Position numbers and translations under genes: made by a program. A DNA stretch of 64,000 bases from Ananas comosus (lineage: Eukaryota > Streptophyta > Magnoliopsida > Poales > Bromeliaceae): assembly GCF_001540865.1 (NCBI RefSeq), contig NC_033627.1, forward strand, positions 940,432 to 1,004,431, in the 5' to 3' direction. Shown piece by piece: positions 1 through 12,528 of the stretch (the stretch's first letter is position 1; every line of letters starts with the position of its first letter). The notes beneath the pieces were generated by a model. It saw only the letters and a program-made list of their open reading frames with translations. It did no database searches and was not told where the DNA came from.

Positions 1-69
1 TTTCCCACTATTGAGGCTAAAACTAAAATAATTAAGGTAATAATCAAATTCATACATCTTCTTCGACGC

Positions 70-76
70 TATAAAT
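70..76 (+). promoter_or_regulatory. TATA box, leftmost small gene
   Basis: TATAAAT lies just left of the first copy of a duplicated leader (75-302). If the two copies are one sequence split by an assembly join at the N (303), this is the TATA box of the gene starting at 428. Confidence 0.45.
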
Positions 77-160
77 TAAACATCCCCCCCCTCTAAACCT
101 CACGAATACCAAATAACTTTGTGCCACTCTATCCTAAATCCTTTTTTTGAGCTTCTCCTC

Positions 161-207
<47 letters not shown>

Positions 208-530
208 GTTAATTGATATATGGACTGCGGAGATAGAGAAGCTGCGCGAGAAGGGCCGAGCCGTGGTAGCCTACAACGACTGTGGCCCAAGAGAATATAT
301 GGNTTAAACATCCCCCCCCTCTAAACCTCACGAATACCAAATAACTTTGTGCCACTCTATCCTAAATCCTTTTTTTGAGCTTCTCCTCCTCCTCTCTCTC
401 TTAGTTGCTCTCTCTCTCTCTCTAGAAATGTCTGGGTTAATTGATATATGGACTGCGGAGATAGAGAAGCTGCGCGAGAAGGGCCGAGCCGTGGTAGCCT
501 ACAACGACTGTGGCCCAAGAGAATATATGG
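75..530 (+). repeat. Tandem duplication around N at 303
   Basis: Positions 75-302 and 304-530 are nearly the same sequence: a C-run, a leader, a (CT)n tract and the first third of a small coding region. They differ mainly in CT-repeat length, and the first copy lacks about 12 bases that include the ATG. The copies meet exactly at the single N. This is what two unmerged overlapping contig ends look like; a true tandem duplication is the alternative. Confidence 0.85.
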
Positions 531-670
531 GCCGGCCCAATATTCCCGAAGAGGCTTCTGATTCGAGAGATCCAACTTCTAAATGGGCCGGGAGAGGCAA
601 ATCTTTCGAGCCCATGGGCCCTGACTCAGAGGCCCTTTTGTCCCTGCTAGTCGATTGTTTTGGCTATTGA
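428..670 (+). CDS. Small plant protein, unknown function
   Basis: This is an intronless reading frame of 80 residues that begins MSGLIDIWTAEIEKLREKG and ends in a hydrophobic-acidic motif LLSLLVDCFGY. I chose the ATG at 428 because the longer frame reads into the CT-rich leader. The N-terminal pattern M-S-x-x-[IV]-x-I-W-x-x-E and the C-terminal S-E-x-x-L-x-L-[LI]-[VM]-D-x-F also occur in the protein at 3383-3631, so the two look like diverged members of one family. There is no signal peptide or membrane segment. I recall similar small plant proteins but cannot give a function. The start region is duplicated around the assembly N at 303, so its upstream sequence is unreliable. Confidence 0.6.
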   Translation: MSGLIDIWTAEIEKLREKGRAVVAYNDCGPREYMGRPNIPEEASDSRDPTSKWAGRGKSFEPMGPDSEALLSLLVDCFGY

Positions 671-2234
671 GATTTAATTGTATCCTGTGGTTCGTGTTGT
701 ATCATAAGATATGAGCTAATAATGTACTCAATTTTAAATTATTGCTGAATTAGATTATTTCTATCCTGATTACCTAATATCAGTTAAGTGCAGTGAATAT
801 TGGTCAGAAAAGATGAAATTGCCATTTTGGTTTATGAAAAATAGCAAAAAAAAAAAAGAGCACTATTCAAATGAATGTTGGAAATTTTGGATATATAGAT
901 AAAGAGCATGTGAATGGCATTGTGAGAATAATTCAAATTGACGTACGAGTTACAATAAAGTAGAAAATTCAAGGACTATATCGTACATTTTGTGCTCGTC
1001 CGGATGTGAAGGGCATTTTATTGCTTTATTCTCCTTGTGTAATAGAGAAAATGTTGCAATCGTTAAAAATTAGTGCACCATACAAAGAGATGTGACTCTG
1101 TGTGGGCCAAATGGCCCAGAACCATGGTCTGCAGATTCTTTCTTTATGTACAACATAAACAACCAACAAAAGAGGTACACACACCATTGTTAGAACTTTG
1201 TTTCCCTGGGTCCTAAATCATCAAAACGAGAGGTTAACGTGCAAGCATACGGTGAAGGATGTTAACCACATATTGTGTCATCAATCATTCTACCAAAGAG
1301 CAATGTCAATTTATTTGAATGAAAGGTTGAATAATAAAATCAAAATATTTAAAAACTGAATAATCAATTCAAAATAATATATAGTTGGCATATGTTTTTA
1401 TACATTTTCAGCTTCAGAATAAAAGGATTTGAAGTTCGTCCGGAACACCGCATCCAAACCCATCCCAAACCTGCTCTAAACCCCCACCTCATTCTTATAA
1501 CTATGTTTAAGAACTACAGCTATTTAATAAATTTTGCTTATTAGATACAAGATCAAATAGTCATAGTTTGACGAAAACTAGATTTTACATGGGTATGAAA
1601 CCTTATTTTAATTCCTGAGAACTGTTAGGCCTTTCTCCGAACCTGCTCTGCTCTGCTCTGCTCTGCTGTGCTGCCATCCCTACGCGCCATCGGCATTTCC
1701 GAGCGGGGCCAATTTCCGACGCCGAAAGATAAAAACATAGAATGAGAAAGATAGAAAGACAGATAGATAGTGACCAAAAGCCTACAATTATTATTGCTTT
1801 GGTACAAAGCATCTGCTGTGGAGCCACGTCCTCTATCCGGATATTTGTCGACAATTCGACCAATTCGACCGTGACCTATCGCGTCGCACCCCTCGATCGG
1901 ATTGGACACGCCATTTGCGGATAAAGGCGACCAAAACAATTTGGACTCTCTCCCTTTCACTCGCCCTCCTCAAACCAAAGATTCTTTCCTAAGCCAGGTC
2001 TACCACATCGTCTGTAAATTTAATTTACTCGGTGGAATATAATGAGGAAATTTAATTCAGAAAATGTTACGATCTTGGGGGACGAGTGCTGTGTTACCCA
2101 AAAAGACTCAGAAATATAGTTAATAAAACGTACATGAAATTTTATATCGCGTGAACTAAAATGCAGTGCATGAGATAATCTTTTTCGGCAAATTAAAAAC
2201 TTGTTCCATTAAGTAGAGGCGATAAATTCTTTAA
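671..2234. other. Intergenic, no gene seen
   Basis: AT-rich sequence. A short CTGCT tandem run lies near 1646-1675. Frames on both strands around 1603-1960 are low-complexity and carry no recognisable protein motif. Confidence 0.6.
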
Positions 2235-2896
2235 GGGTGCGTTTGGTTCGAGTTATCCTGACAGGATTACAGGCAATCCTGCCAGGATAACTGTGTTTGG
2301 TTAATCCGCTATGTAATCTAGTCGTTAATGTAGCATTACAAATCGAGCAGGATTACATCAAAAATATTAACGGGAGGGGGGTTGTGTATCTTGCATTACT
2401 GAAACCCGTTAATATTACATATTATGTAAAATGACAATTTTACCCTCCAACAAACCCAAATCTAATTAACAGTATTATTTTCATCTCCCTCTCGCATTCG
2501 TCCCGGCCCTCTCTCTCGCACGCCGCTTTCTCTCGCTCTCTCTCGACGTCTCTCTCTCTCTCTCGCGCACGAACACCTATCATCTTCTATTGCGTCGTCC
2601 TCCCAAGTAATCATCACGATCTCCTTCCCTCCATTCGTCATTTCCGCAAAAATCAATATTCAAATGACTACAACATGGGCAATTTTGGAAAAAGCTATAC
2701 TTTTATGTCAGGATTACTAAATTTTATAAACTGAACCAAACATATCAATGCTATAAACACTGTAATCTAGTATTACATTACTGTATTAAACCAAACGCTC
2801 TAATGCAGCATTAATAGTAATCTCACGCCAAAATCCAACATATCTGGATATATCGAGATACTTTGTAATATTACATAACTCGAACCAAACGGGCCC
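2235..2896. mobile_element. PIF/Harbinger-type MITE, 662 bp
   Basis: The left end GGGTGCGTTTGGTTCGAG is mirrored at the right end (rc GGGCCCGTTTGGTTCGAG). TAA directly flanks both ends (2232-2234 and 2897-2899), the target duplication typical of PIF/Harbinger. The interior has a CT/GA-rich block and no transposase, so it is non-autonomous. Confidence 0.85.
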
Positions 2897-3273
2897 TAAA
2901 AGTAACAGCTGCTATTAATTTATTTTAGTATAATTTTTTCGACCACCACCGATAAATTCTATTAATTTATTTATTTATAATTTTGACGACAACCACCGGT
3001 GATAATAATAACTTTTTTCGATCACCCAAGGATTTTTTTTTTTTTGTTTGATATACTGAAACTATCATGTGTGGCTACTGGCTAGACCATGTTAACAAAA
3101 ACTTTTAACTATCATAGATAGGAAAGATTACTAAAGAAAAAATATTGTTTTTAATATATGTATATGTATATATATTCTGCTACGCCAGGTCCATGCAACG
3201 TAATTTGCGCCAAACCGTTAGAAGAGTCCCTGTTTCACAGAAAACCTTTGGCTTGCGTTTCCCTCCTGCTAAC

Positions 3274-3306
3274 CCAATCAATCAAGTTACAAATTCGTTA
3301 TATAAA
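3274..3306 (+). promoter_or_regulatory. CCAAT and TATA boxes
   Basis: CCAAT at 3274-3278 and TATATAAA at 3299-3306 lie 77 bases before the ATG at 3383, a normal plant core-promoter spacing. Confidence 0.55.
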
Positions 3307-3382
3307 GAAAAAGGTTCCCACCCCATGGAACCTTCATCTCCTACATTGATAAACTTTTACAGGAGAAAGCCACGCGGTGAGA

Positions 3383-3631
3383 ATGTCTAGTTTCGTGGGA
3401 ATTTGGTTCGGCGAGTTCGCAAAGCCCGAAAAGTGGAATTCGAGATCACTAAGCTGCAAAGTCGAGTCGATCGGTTCTCGCGGCACAGAAGAAGGGGGAG
3501 GAGATAAAATGGAAGAGAATGAAAAAGTTCGGACAGATAAGAATGAAGAGACTTGCGAAAAGAAGAAGAGATGCAAGACTCTCTCCGAAACCAGTTTGTG
3601 TTTGATCATGGATCGCTTTACGCCAAGCTGA
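3383..3631 (+). CDS. Small plant protein, same family as 428-670
   Basis: Intronless frame of 82 residues starting MSSFVGIWFGEFAKPEKW and ending SETSLCLIMDRFTPS. The middle is acidic-basic and low complexity (GGGDKMEENEKV, then KKKR). The first ATG in frame is 3383, and a TATA box sits 77 bases upstream. Its ends align with the protein at 428-670: M-S-x-x-[IV]-x-I-W at the start and S-E-x-x-L-x-L-[IL]-[MV]-D-x-F near the end. I know of no assigned function. It could be non-coding, but the promoter, the Met context and the motif match to a neighbour argue for a real gene. Confidence 0.55.
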   Translation: MSSFVGIWFGEFAKPEKWNSRSLSCKVESIGSRGTEEGGGDKMEENEKVRTDKNEETCEKKKRCKTLSETSLCLIMDRFTPS

Positions 3632-4524
3632 GCCAGTTTATTGTCGATCGCGGATCGAATGTAATTCTATAGATTGTTTGATTTCTTCTATGTACTATTT
3701 GNGTACGCGCGCCACGGCCCGCTCCCGCGCACGCACCCCCGTGACCGCGCTTGCCGCCCGTTCCTTTCACCGCCATGTGGCTCAGAACTGAGCTTTCATA
3801 TATGTATATAGATATGTGATTTTTTCTGTTTTTGTGTGGTTTCTTTTTTTAAATTAACATGGTATATGGTATGATATTATTGTAAAGAAAAAAAAAAAAA
3901 ACTATTACTTTAGGTTAATCGGGTGTTCGAACCCCTGGATAATATATCAGTGTGACATAGAAGTTGAACTTTACTGTTTTCTAATGGGCACCCAATGATC
4001 TTCTATTATTTTTCTGGATTTCAATGACATAATTTATCATTGAATTCGTTGTTACAAATCAAGGCAATTTTAACGCGCACAGACATTAAAATTGCTAATT
4101 CTGCACTACAAATCCAGTTAGAAACCAGCGAGGTCGAAAACTCACCGTGAGAAGACAACAGTTAAAGGAATCAACTGTAAAATACACAAATCTCTATTTC
4201 ATTAACCTAGATCCATAACAGTTCAACAGCAATGAATTTTAATCAAGCAAATTCCCGCAAGCAGACATCGGTCACAGCATAAAGAGCAACTGTTTAAAAC
4301 GGGTAATGTTACCGTTTGCGAAACTGCAAACAATACAGCAACTGATAAATTGCCTCTTAACACTCAAAACAGGGCTATAAACACTGGTGGATACCTTTTT
4401 TTTCCTCTTTCATTCCAGTATTTTGAATAATGTATACACACTGTAGACAAATCTAAGCAACAAATAAGCAAAAATGAAGAAAGATGCACATCTATTTACA
4501 AACCATGCTCCCCACTTCATACAA
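3632..4524. other. Intergenic with N at 3702
   Basis: A GC-rich block (3703-3775) directly follows the N, unlike the AT-rich sequence around it. The rest holds no gene that I can see; 4386-4524 is probably the 3' UTR of the G-protein gene on the minus strand. Confidence 0.5.
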
Positions 4525-7500
4525 TCAGTTAGAATAGGAGCTTGGTTCTGTACTATAAATCGACTCGCTGGACCCAAATATCGGCTTCTCTTCCTCCCAG
4601 ATCAAAATCTCTCTCCCATATCGAAGTGCCGCATCAACAGTATCCTGGGCCAAACCATTTGTCCAGGTCACGTAAAGCCTCCGCCCAGTAATAGAGGAGA
4701 AGAGCCTCTTGAACTTAACAGCAATATGGTGAAAGGCCTGTTGAGCCATTGTCGCACCACTGTTAGGGTTCCGGGTGTTACTGGGTTGGTTTCGGCTCAC
4801 CACTGGATTGAAGTCACTGAACCACTCGCAGATGGTCAGTGGGGATGTGTCTATCTTTTGCTCTAGAAGATCGAATTTGTTTAGTATTAACAGGAAATTC
4901 ATCTCTTCGAATGTTGGATGAGTCACCAAGTTCTCGAAAAGCCTTTTGCTTTCGATCATTTTGTTGATGAGCACACCATTTGGATCTTCGTAGTATTCAT
5001 CGTAGTCACTCAAAGCGATGCAAAATAAGACGATTTTGATATCTTCGAACATGTCCAGCCACTTGCAGTTTTGGCCTAACCCTTTCGTATGTATCCTGAT
5101 TAGCTGGTACCTATAGCACCAGATTAGTGTAAACATTAGCATATTCAGAAATCTAAAGAGGAATAACGAAAATGAGCATTTACACAAAATTCCCTCTTCA
5201 CCCGAAGGACAAAAATAAGCAAAACTCATATGAATGCTTAGCACAGAAAGACAAAAAAGCCCGTCCGGTAACAAGACGTGAAGTAATAAAATTTAAAAGC
5301 AATGACCACCTAGCACTACCAAGAATCTACAAGGTGGATCCCTCATGCACTTGGAACCCCTATTGTATATTTTTATATAATTGCATGCAGAAGAATCCTG
5401 TTGGGCATTCTACATACCAGGTTTTAAGGGTCAATAAAGTAGCAGGCATAAATACTCGATTCAAACTACATTCTAAGTTTTAAGGGTTTTGAAAGCTCGT
5501 CCATGATATTTATTTTCATTTTGTTCATATTATTGTACAGAAAGTATAATTTGATATATGCACCTTACCTTAACAACATATCCTGCTGATCACCATCAAT
5601 GGCATGCCCATCACAAGCCAGCGGTCCGAAGGAGAAATCTGTGCACGCTATTCCATTGGATGAAGTTATTCGATCAGCATAAAGGATATCCTTATCAGAG
5701 GGCTCATACTCCATTCTAGATATGTCAACAACCTGAAAATAGCAAGAATCAATCATAAAGTCTTCGAAATTATTTTAATTGAATACTATCTGTTAAATAT
5801 AAAAAAAATGTAAAAACACCATTCTCTAAAAGTTTAAGCTTTTAGAGAATTACAATTGCTTCATTTGATTTAAATTGTATCAAAGCAAAATGTCCTAAGT
5901 CCGAATCATGCCAGGCTCCTAGCATAATTGATTTCCACCATTTAATTTAATTCCACGTCATGAGCCTATCAAAAACTCTCAAATCCAGACATAAGGGATA
6001 ATATTAAATATAAAAATATAAAAAATACTATTCTCTACTAGCTTAGGCTTTTAGAGAATTACGGTTGTTTCATATAATTTAACTAGAACATCATTTTCCG
6101 CGCGAGAAAGCACAACTAGGTAATCTTTCTTTAATTCGCATTCCTTCTGATAAACAGTTGGTTGATATCTTCACAAAACATTTGTCTACTACTTGCCTTA
6201 CTACGCTTCGTACCAATCTTCACATCCAGCCTCGGGATATTCAGATTGCGGAGGGGATGTTAGAGTCTAATCATTTATATGTTTATGTGATTAAAGCTAT
6301 TACCAGTTGTACCTTACTTGTACAGTATCTAGTTTAACACAATCTGTATACAAGGTGTTTTTTGTAATTGTGTTCACTATGTATTTAATGGAAACTCTAG
6401 AGGGGGACTTTTACGGCTCTACCCAATCTTTCACTACCAAATATGGATTTTTCAACTAGCTCATTGAGAAAATATAGCTTCCATTACTCAGCGAGGCTTA
6501 CATTCCTGTAACCAGGTAGGCTTGATCACATGCGACAGTTAATGCTCAGTGAAAGCAATTTAACCGTGGTTAATTGAGAAAGGATAGTGTTCAGCTAACT
6601 CAGCATTAATTTAGCCTTGGTTGAAATTACCCTTTTTTAACTAACATGTGCGGTATCTTTATTAAATTGTCTATTGAGAAGTTACAAAATTCTTTTTAGC
6701 AAGGAATTGGACTAAAAAAAATAGTGAATCCAAGAAAATAGAACAATTATATTTCCTAAAAGCCATATTAGGAAGAAATGCAAACGAGCCTACTACCCCA
6801 AAAACCTAAGTGCTCGGGCTTGACTGCAGATTATCTAGGAGGCTTTTAAATTTAAGCCAAGTTCAGGTCCTTCAGGTCTGATTTAACATATGTTTGCAAC
6901 CCAACACATTTCGAGTTCGTGTTCTCCACATCATGATGTTCAAATAGTTTGGGTTCCAGCTGTCCAAAACAATACTGAGCTCAAACAAAGAAACTAAAAG
7001 ACAAGATGCTCAGTAGCAGCTGATCTTTTCAGTCATACCTGATCTTGAAAGCTTGTCTCATTACTGCAATAGACATAATACTTTCTGTTTTCTGTTCCGA
7101 TATGCTTCTTCTAGGAATAATAAAACACATCATAAATGTAACTCATGTGTAAATACATCTCAATCGAAAGCAACTAGAGCCTCGCATGTATAGATAATTT
7201 CATTGCTAATGATCAGTATTGCCTATGTGCAAACTGAGTAAGAATAGACAAAGTCAATACAATATTTTCTATCTAGCATTTCATTTCTCCTTCCACGTAA
7301 TAACTTAGCTCTGCCTGGAATCTAATTGTTTCCATGCCAATCTTTTCTCCAGGTTGTCATCAATTTTGAACATGCACATTATAGATTGAAAACCAAGCAG
7401 CAAATACAATTGCAAACCTAGTGTCCAAAAGTCAAATGCAATGCATGAAAAGAGAACATATGGCTCTAATTTATTTAACCTAAAGAGACGTAGTTTTTCA

Positions 7501-10500
7501 GTAACCCGGATGCCACATTTCTACCTTAAAAATATTTGAAGTTCAGGATCTTCCTGGTCCTATTGTATGCCTGAATTATAGTGTTTATCTTAGAAAGCAA
7601 ATTTTAAGCAGCATTTCATTTTGACTGGGGAAAAACGTCAAAATGGAATTTTCAGTAACGGAATCATGTTTGAAGGGTCAAAACAATAACAATAACACAA
7701 GAAGAATAATACAAAAAGCACATTACCCGTTCTAGAAAATAACTGGCTGTGATTGGAAGCATTAGTAGTTCGCTTCTGCGTCTGTATGTAGCTTGAATAG
7801 CAGCATCATTCCACAGTTCCTCGACTAAGGGAGCGTACTCGCAAGCATAAGTTGGAAAACTAGTATCAAGGTTACCTGAGGCCATGACTTTGAGAAGCCA
7901 ATCAGAGAGTTCTCTCAGCCGTGGACTAAAGGAATAGTCGGTCACTCTATTGCAATCGTCTGATTCATAATTGCCTGCAGCCAACATGTTTCCTCTCAGA
8001 ACTGCAGCAACTAACTATGCAATATGTAAAAATTCATCTAGTATAAATATCATCTTGGGCTGATCTATTTATCTTTGCAATTTTTTTGGACTAAGATGTC
8101 CTTTCATGGACTCAAAAGCTCCCCACATGAAATCCAGTTTGCATATTTATACAAGGTAAACTGGAGACATTCAATCCAATAAAAAAGGTTTTACCCAATG
8201 TTGTAAAAACTAAGGATTGAATAAAAATTGCAAAATGGGGGGAAAAAAAGGATCAAGCATTGGTCACACATTAACTGACCAGTAAATCCATGCAATTAAA
8301 TAATAAAGTGAGACATTAACTAAAGAAAGATCTGGAATAATAATAACAATGGAACTTTCAAGGAACATAGTGCCAACCAAGTATGACAGTAATGACATTC
8401 CAACAGGAATCAAAATGGCAATCTGAATAAATGAATCTTCTCACTTAGAAGTATGTCTAAGATTATAAATGAAAATAAATGAAACGTCCAAGTTGGAGAA
8501 GTAATATTGCACTATGGACGAGCAGATGCAATTTATAGTCTGATTTAGATGGAGAGTCAATTTTGAAAATTCATAAGAAGTTCGCTCCACCAAAAACTTG
8601 CTTTACTCTGTGTTTTTTTAAGATAACCATCCTTAGTTTAGTAACTTTTCAGTGGCCCCCTCAAGATAAAGGAATGTAGCTTAAAGTAGAAACCACATAT
8701 GGCATGGTTTCGTTCAGGAACTACTGCTATAATAGAATATAAGAAATCAGACACATGTCACACATCAACTTCAAATGTTGCCAATTTGAACCAAATTTAT
8801 AATTCACTTTAATTGTCATTATTCTGCAAGTACTAAACATATGATGGAAACATTATTACAATCATTAACTATATGATGAAATGTGATGCTATTCCTATAG
8901 CATTAAACAAAATATTCAAATAGCCTTTGGGTCAATCTTAAGAAATGAAAAACAGCTGACATAACAAATAGGTTAATCACTGATGAAGTGGCAAGAGAAA
9001 AATTATTAACAAAAAATAACTGAAGATCGTAATAGTGCCTGAGGGACAATGTTGGCAGCTGTTCCTTCTCTCAGCCAAACTCTCTTCTTCAAACATTTCA
9101 CGCCCTTCAAGCAATATAGCAAGATAGCTATATATGTTGCTTTGTATAATAACCTTGATATCTTGCCGCTCATCATTTGAGAAAGGAACACCTCTATACA
9201 AGAACTTGGCCTGAAAAGGTATTAAACAAACAAATGTTTATTGACCATTAAATACCTATGCATTAAATCCAATTATATAGAGATTTGTGTGTTATATCTC
9301 TTTGCTTGTGCATCAGTCGGCTGTATCTAGGTTACCTGCTTAATTATGGTACTTGTCCCTGATCCATGAAGTCCGACCAATAACATTTTCTGGACAGTCC
9401 TTTGCTCAAGATAGTCCGGAATAGCTCTAACCATATCAATCACTTCATCACCATTAGAATTTGCAGCCTTAGTAGGAGTGGGTAATGAAAGGACTGGGCA
9501 AAGCAGCTTCATTATAGGCTGGCAAACATAAGACATAAAGATTTTTTTTACATGTTCCCCAAAACCCGAAAGCAAATATCACAAATACAGAACAATAAGG
9601 GCTAACCTTGCCCCAAATCTGCCCCTTTATATTCTTCTGCCCCTCCTCTTGATAGGTTCCATCAGCATTCAGCCAGAAGTGAGGATTCCCAGCACACTGG
9701 ACTCCTGCCCACTGCAATTTGAACTCATTTACACAGTCTTAATTCTGTATCAAATATCAAAGAGATCCAATAGATTTATTCAAAGAACCTTAAGCATCTG
9801 CAGCTCAGCTTTAGTAATCTCCCGGCCATTTATAAAGATGCCGGTGTTCCCATTGCTTGCTCTAGAATCGAGGCTGCCGCCAACATTAAGATGTGCGGTA
9901 ATGATTTTGTGAGGTTTGTGTCCTTCCTGTTAAGTTTACACCAGATGTATGGCTTCATGAATGACCAAAGCAAAGATAAATAAATAGCAAAATCCAAAAC
10001 TAAATATGCGTAGACTAAGAAAGTTTGTGAGGCCATGCATTCCCATCTACTCGCATGCAATCTTGAGGGAATTGTAAGTTTGTAACATGTTTAGAAAAAG
10101 AAAAAAGAAAAACGATTAACAATTGAAGTTCAGGGGGGCACACAGAAAGGAGAAGTGTTTTGGCACACTATTCTGCAGCCATTTTTTCTGTTACAACAAA
10201 GACTCAACCAACTGAATTCAACACTAGATGTTACACATTGAAACAAATCAGTGCATGGTAGTTTTCAGCTCACCTTTCCCCAGAAACCTGAGACCTTATC
10301 GTACCAATAGTAACCGGGCTTAAGCTTCGGGGGCGGGCACGAACAGTTCTGCAACAAGACGAGCTCCTCCGGAGTGAGCTTCTTCCCATTAACAAATATA
10401 TCTTCCGGCCTCAGCTGATTCGCCTCGCAGTTCTTCTCCGCCTTCATCGCCAACTCAATTTCCGGTGAACTCAGCAACCTCCTCAACATCCGAGAGCACT

Positions 10501-11062
10501 TCCCCAGCCTTTCCCTCTTCGACTCCAATACAGGGAAGCCGATGCAAGAGACGCATTTCCTCCCTTCCGGCATCGAACCCATCGCCCTCAAAACACACCC
10601 GCTGCAGTATTTGGCATCGCAAACCAAACAGGCCTCTTTCTCTGCGAATCGGCTTCCTTTCAGACAGTGATAGCATGCGCCCTTCTTTCCCCTCAGCTCG
10701 AATTCCTCCCTCCTTTGGCGGGCTAAGCCCACTGCGGGAGAAGCCGAACCGCTGGATTGGGCCGAGCTTTGGAAAGTCACCAGGGCCTTCTTCGCGTGGG
10801 GAGCGACGCCCTCGTCGTCGTCGTCGTCGTCGTCGTCGTTCTCGGAGGCGGAGGATCGGAAGTCGAACTCCAAGCTTAGGGCCGACTCGGTCGAGATCCG
10901 ATCAGGCAAGGACGAACCCACCGGGCCGGAGCTCTCCACGCCCCCTTCGGTGAGCTCGGCGGAGCGGTCGAGGCACGAGGAGGAGCCGAGCAAGCCGGAG
11001 CTCCCGGCCTCGGCGTCGGGCCCGTCCATGACGGCGTGGTTCTCGATGACGGAGGTGGGTGA

Positions 11063-11093
<31 letters not shown>

Positions 11094-11305
11094 TGCTCCA
11101 CCGCAGGGGTCGGAGCCGCCTTCCTGAGGGGGGAGGTGAGAGGGTGCACGACGGGGAGGGCCTCCGCCGCGTCGGAGGCCGAGGGCGGCGCCACCGCGGC
11201 CACCGGGATCCGCTCGATCTCGATGGGGATCGCCTTGGGGATGTCGTAGGGGAGGGGGGGGCCATGGTACTCGACCGCGAATGAGTAGTCCGCGGTCTCC
11301 GCCAT
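4525..11305 (-). CDS. Extra-large G-protein alpha subunit (XLG)
   Basis: XLGs are plant-specific G-alpha relatives that pair with G-beta/gamma in hormone, stress and defence signalling. I read eight exons: 10274-11305, 9789-9926, 9607-9711, 9336-9518, 9048-9210, 7727-7974, 5569-5732 and 4525-5110. All phases join, giving about 872 residues. The N-terminal part has an acidic (Asp)9 run near 157-164, poly-Ala near 72-81 and the XLG Cys-rich region with CxxC pairs (about 211-254). The C-terminal half is the G-alpha-like domain. It has an altered P-loop, [13 protein letters not shown], at the end of exon 4, and the guanine-specificity motif NKFD near residue 755. The end STEPSSYSN is XLG-like. 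The exon 5 donor (GTCCCT) is weak and is the least certain junction. The sixth intron (5733-7726) holds a Copia fragment. Which XLG paralogue it is I cannot say; XLG1/XLG3 type is likely. Confidence 0.93.
5792..6082. repeat. Two hairpin-bearing direct repeats in XLG intron
   Basis: Segments near 5792-5872 and 5999-6082 share about 80 diverged bases, each with an inverted core of the form CTCTAAAAG...CTTTTAGAG. They directly precede the Copia fragment. Their origin is unknown to me. Confidence 0.55.
6098..6420 (+). mobile_element. Copia retrotransposon 3' fragment
   Basis: A frame around 6136-6270 reads [18 protein letters not shown], typical of the C-terminal end of the RNase H region in Ty1/Copia polyproteins. 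It is followed by a purine tract (GCGGAGGGG, about 6249-6257) and then TGTTAGAG, which would be the start of a 3' LTR. The polyprotein upstream is missing. The fragment lies antisense in an intron of the XLG gene. Confidence 0.75.
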
Positions 11306-12511
11306 CGCCGAGCTTCTCCTCCGTCTCCCGAAACCCTAGTTTGCGGGAACCCCACGCGCGACCATGGCGGAAACCCTAACCCTAGAGAAAGGAGAGGGAT
11401 GGGTGGGTGGGTGGGTGGGTGGGAGGGGGGAAGTATTTAACTTTTAACTTTTTGAGCACGCGCGAGTGAGGGGGACTTTGGAGTGAGGACGAAAGAAGGA
11501 AGCAAAGGGCGGAAAGGAAGGGAAGGAAGGAAAGGAAACCGAGTGGTGGCGCATAGGGCGGTCACTTCGGAGGAGGAATTCTACACTGTCACACTTGCAC
11601 CACGTCATCAATAACAAGCCAATCACATTTCTTCTTTTCAAACAAAAGTACAATAAAAATACTTTTTTACAATCATGATGGGACATATATTCTTAAAAGG
11701 ATTAATTTGATTGGTTTGTTACGCCACGTCACTAATATACCCGTTGCATTCTAGAATTTTTCCACTTCGGAGAGGAACAGGGTGACGTGGGTGATGATTT
11801 GACCTGTGGGGCCCGCGAGGCATCTCTCAGCGCAGTGGACCGATTCGGGACGCGTGGGGCCCACCGCGAAGAAGCGTTGATCCGGTCAGAGTAACACGTG
11901 GCATTTATCCAACAGCTATTTTGGGCTTAATGGGTCTCGGCCCAGACCCAGATAAATGGGCTTCGGCCTGAGAGTTCATATTAATAGTCTGGTTCTAATG
12001 GGCCTCTTTGATCGTGACGGAGCAGAGCACTAAGACTATCTTTTTGGTCCAGGCATTGGGCCCACATTACCAACACGGCCCAATTTGGGGCCTACTATTT
12101 CAACTTTTAACCAAATTCTTACTGTGGCACGATTTGCGAGACCCCGATTACTAAGTTATTTCATGATGCTTCCTACAAATTTCATTTCTAACAATATTTT
12201 TTGCTTTCTCCATTTGTTAGAATGTTAAAAAATATGCCTTCTTTTGTTATTGTTGGCTCGGTGCATTTAAATTTGGTCATGCGCTACCAATGTAGAAAAT
12301 ACTGCACGCACAAAGCACACCATCTTGCTATGAAAAATTTCGAACAAAAAGAACAATAATATATGTGTAAGATTAGTGAAGTGCTGATGAGCTCATGTAT
12401 TACTTGTTGCAAAATAGATCATTCTTTCGAATAAAATGGTGGTTAGTCAGTTCTAGGTCTTTCAGTTTTGTGAGTTCGAGAGTTTAATAAATCTTCCACA
12501 CAACATGTTAC
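11306..12511 (-). promoter_or_regulatory. XLG upstream region
   Basis: Telo-box-like AAACCCTA copies lie at about 11331 and 11370, close upstream of the XLG ATG. A (GGGT)n tract follows at 11399-11427. Further out, 11920-12085 carries several TGGGCY/RGCCCA site II motifs. No other gene is seen here. Confidence 0.5.
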
Positions 12512-12528
12512 ATGTTTTAGCAACAAAC

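Noticed and set aside
1603..1960. Overlapping frames on both strands
   Set aside because: Low-complexity CTGCT-repeat translations without motif, promoter or splice logic.
3900..3960. GTTCGAACCCC as a tRNA T-arm
   Set aside because: No acceptor stem, D-arm or anticodon arm could be built around it.
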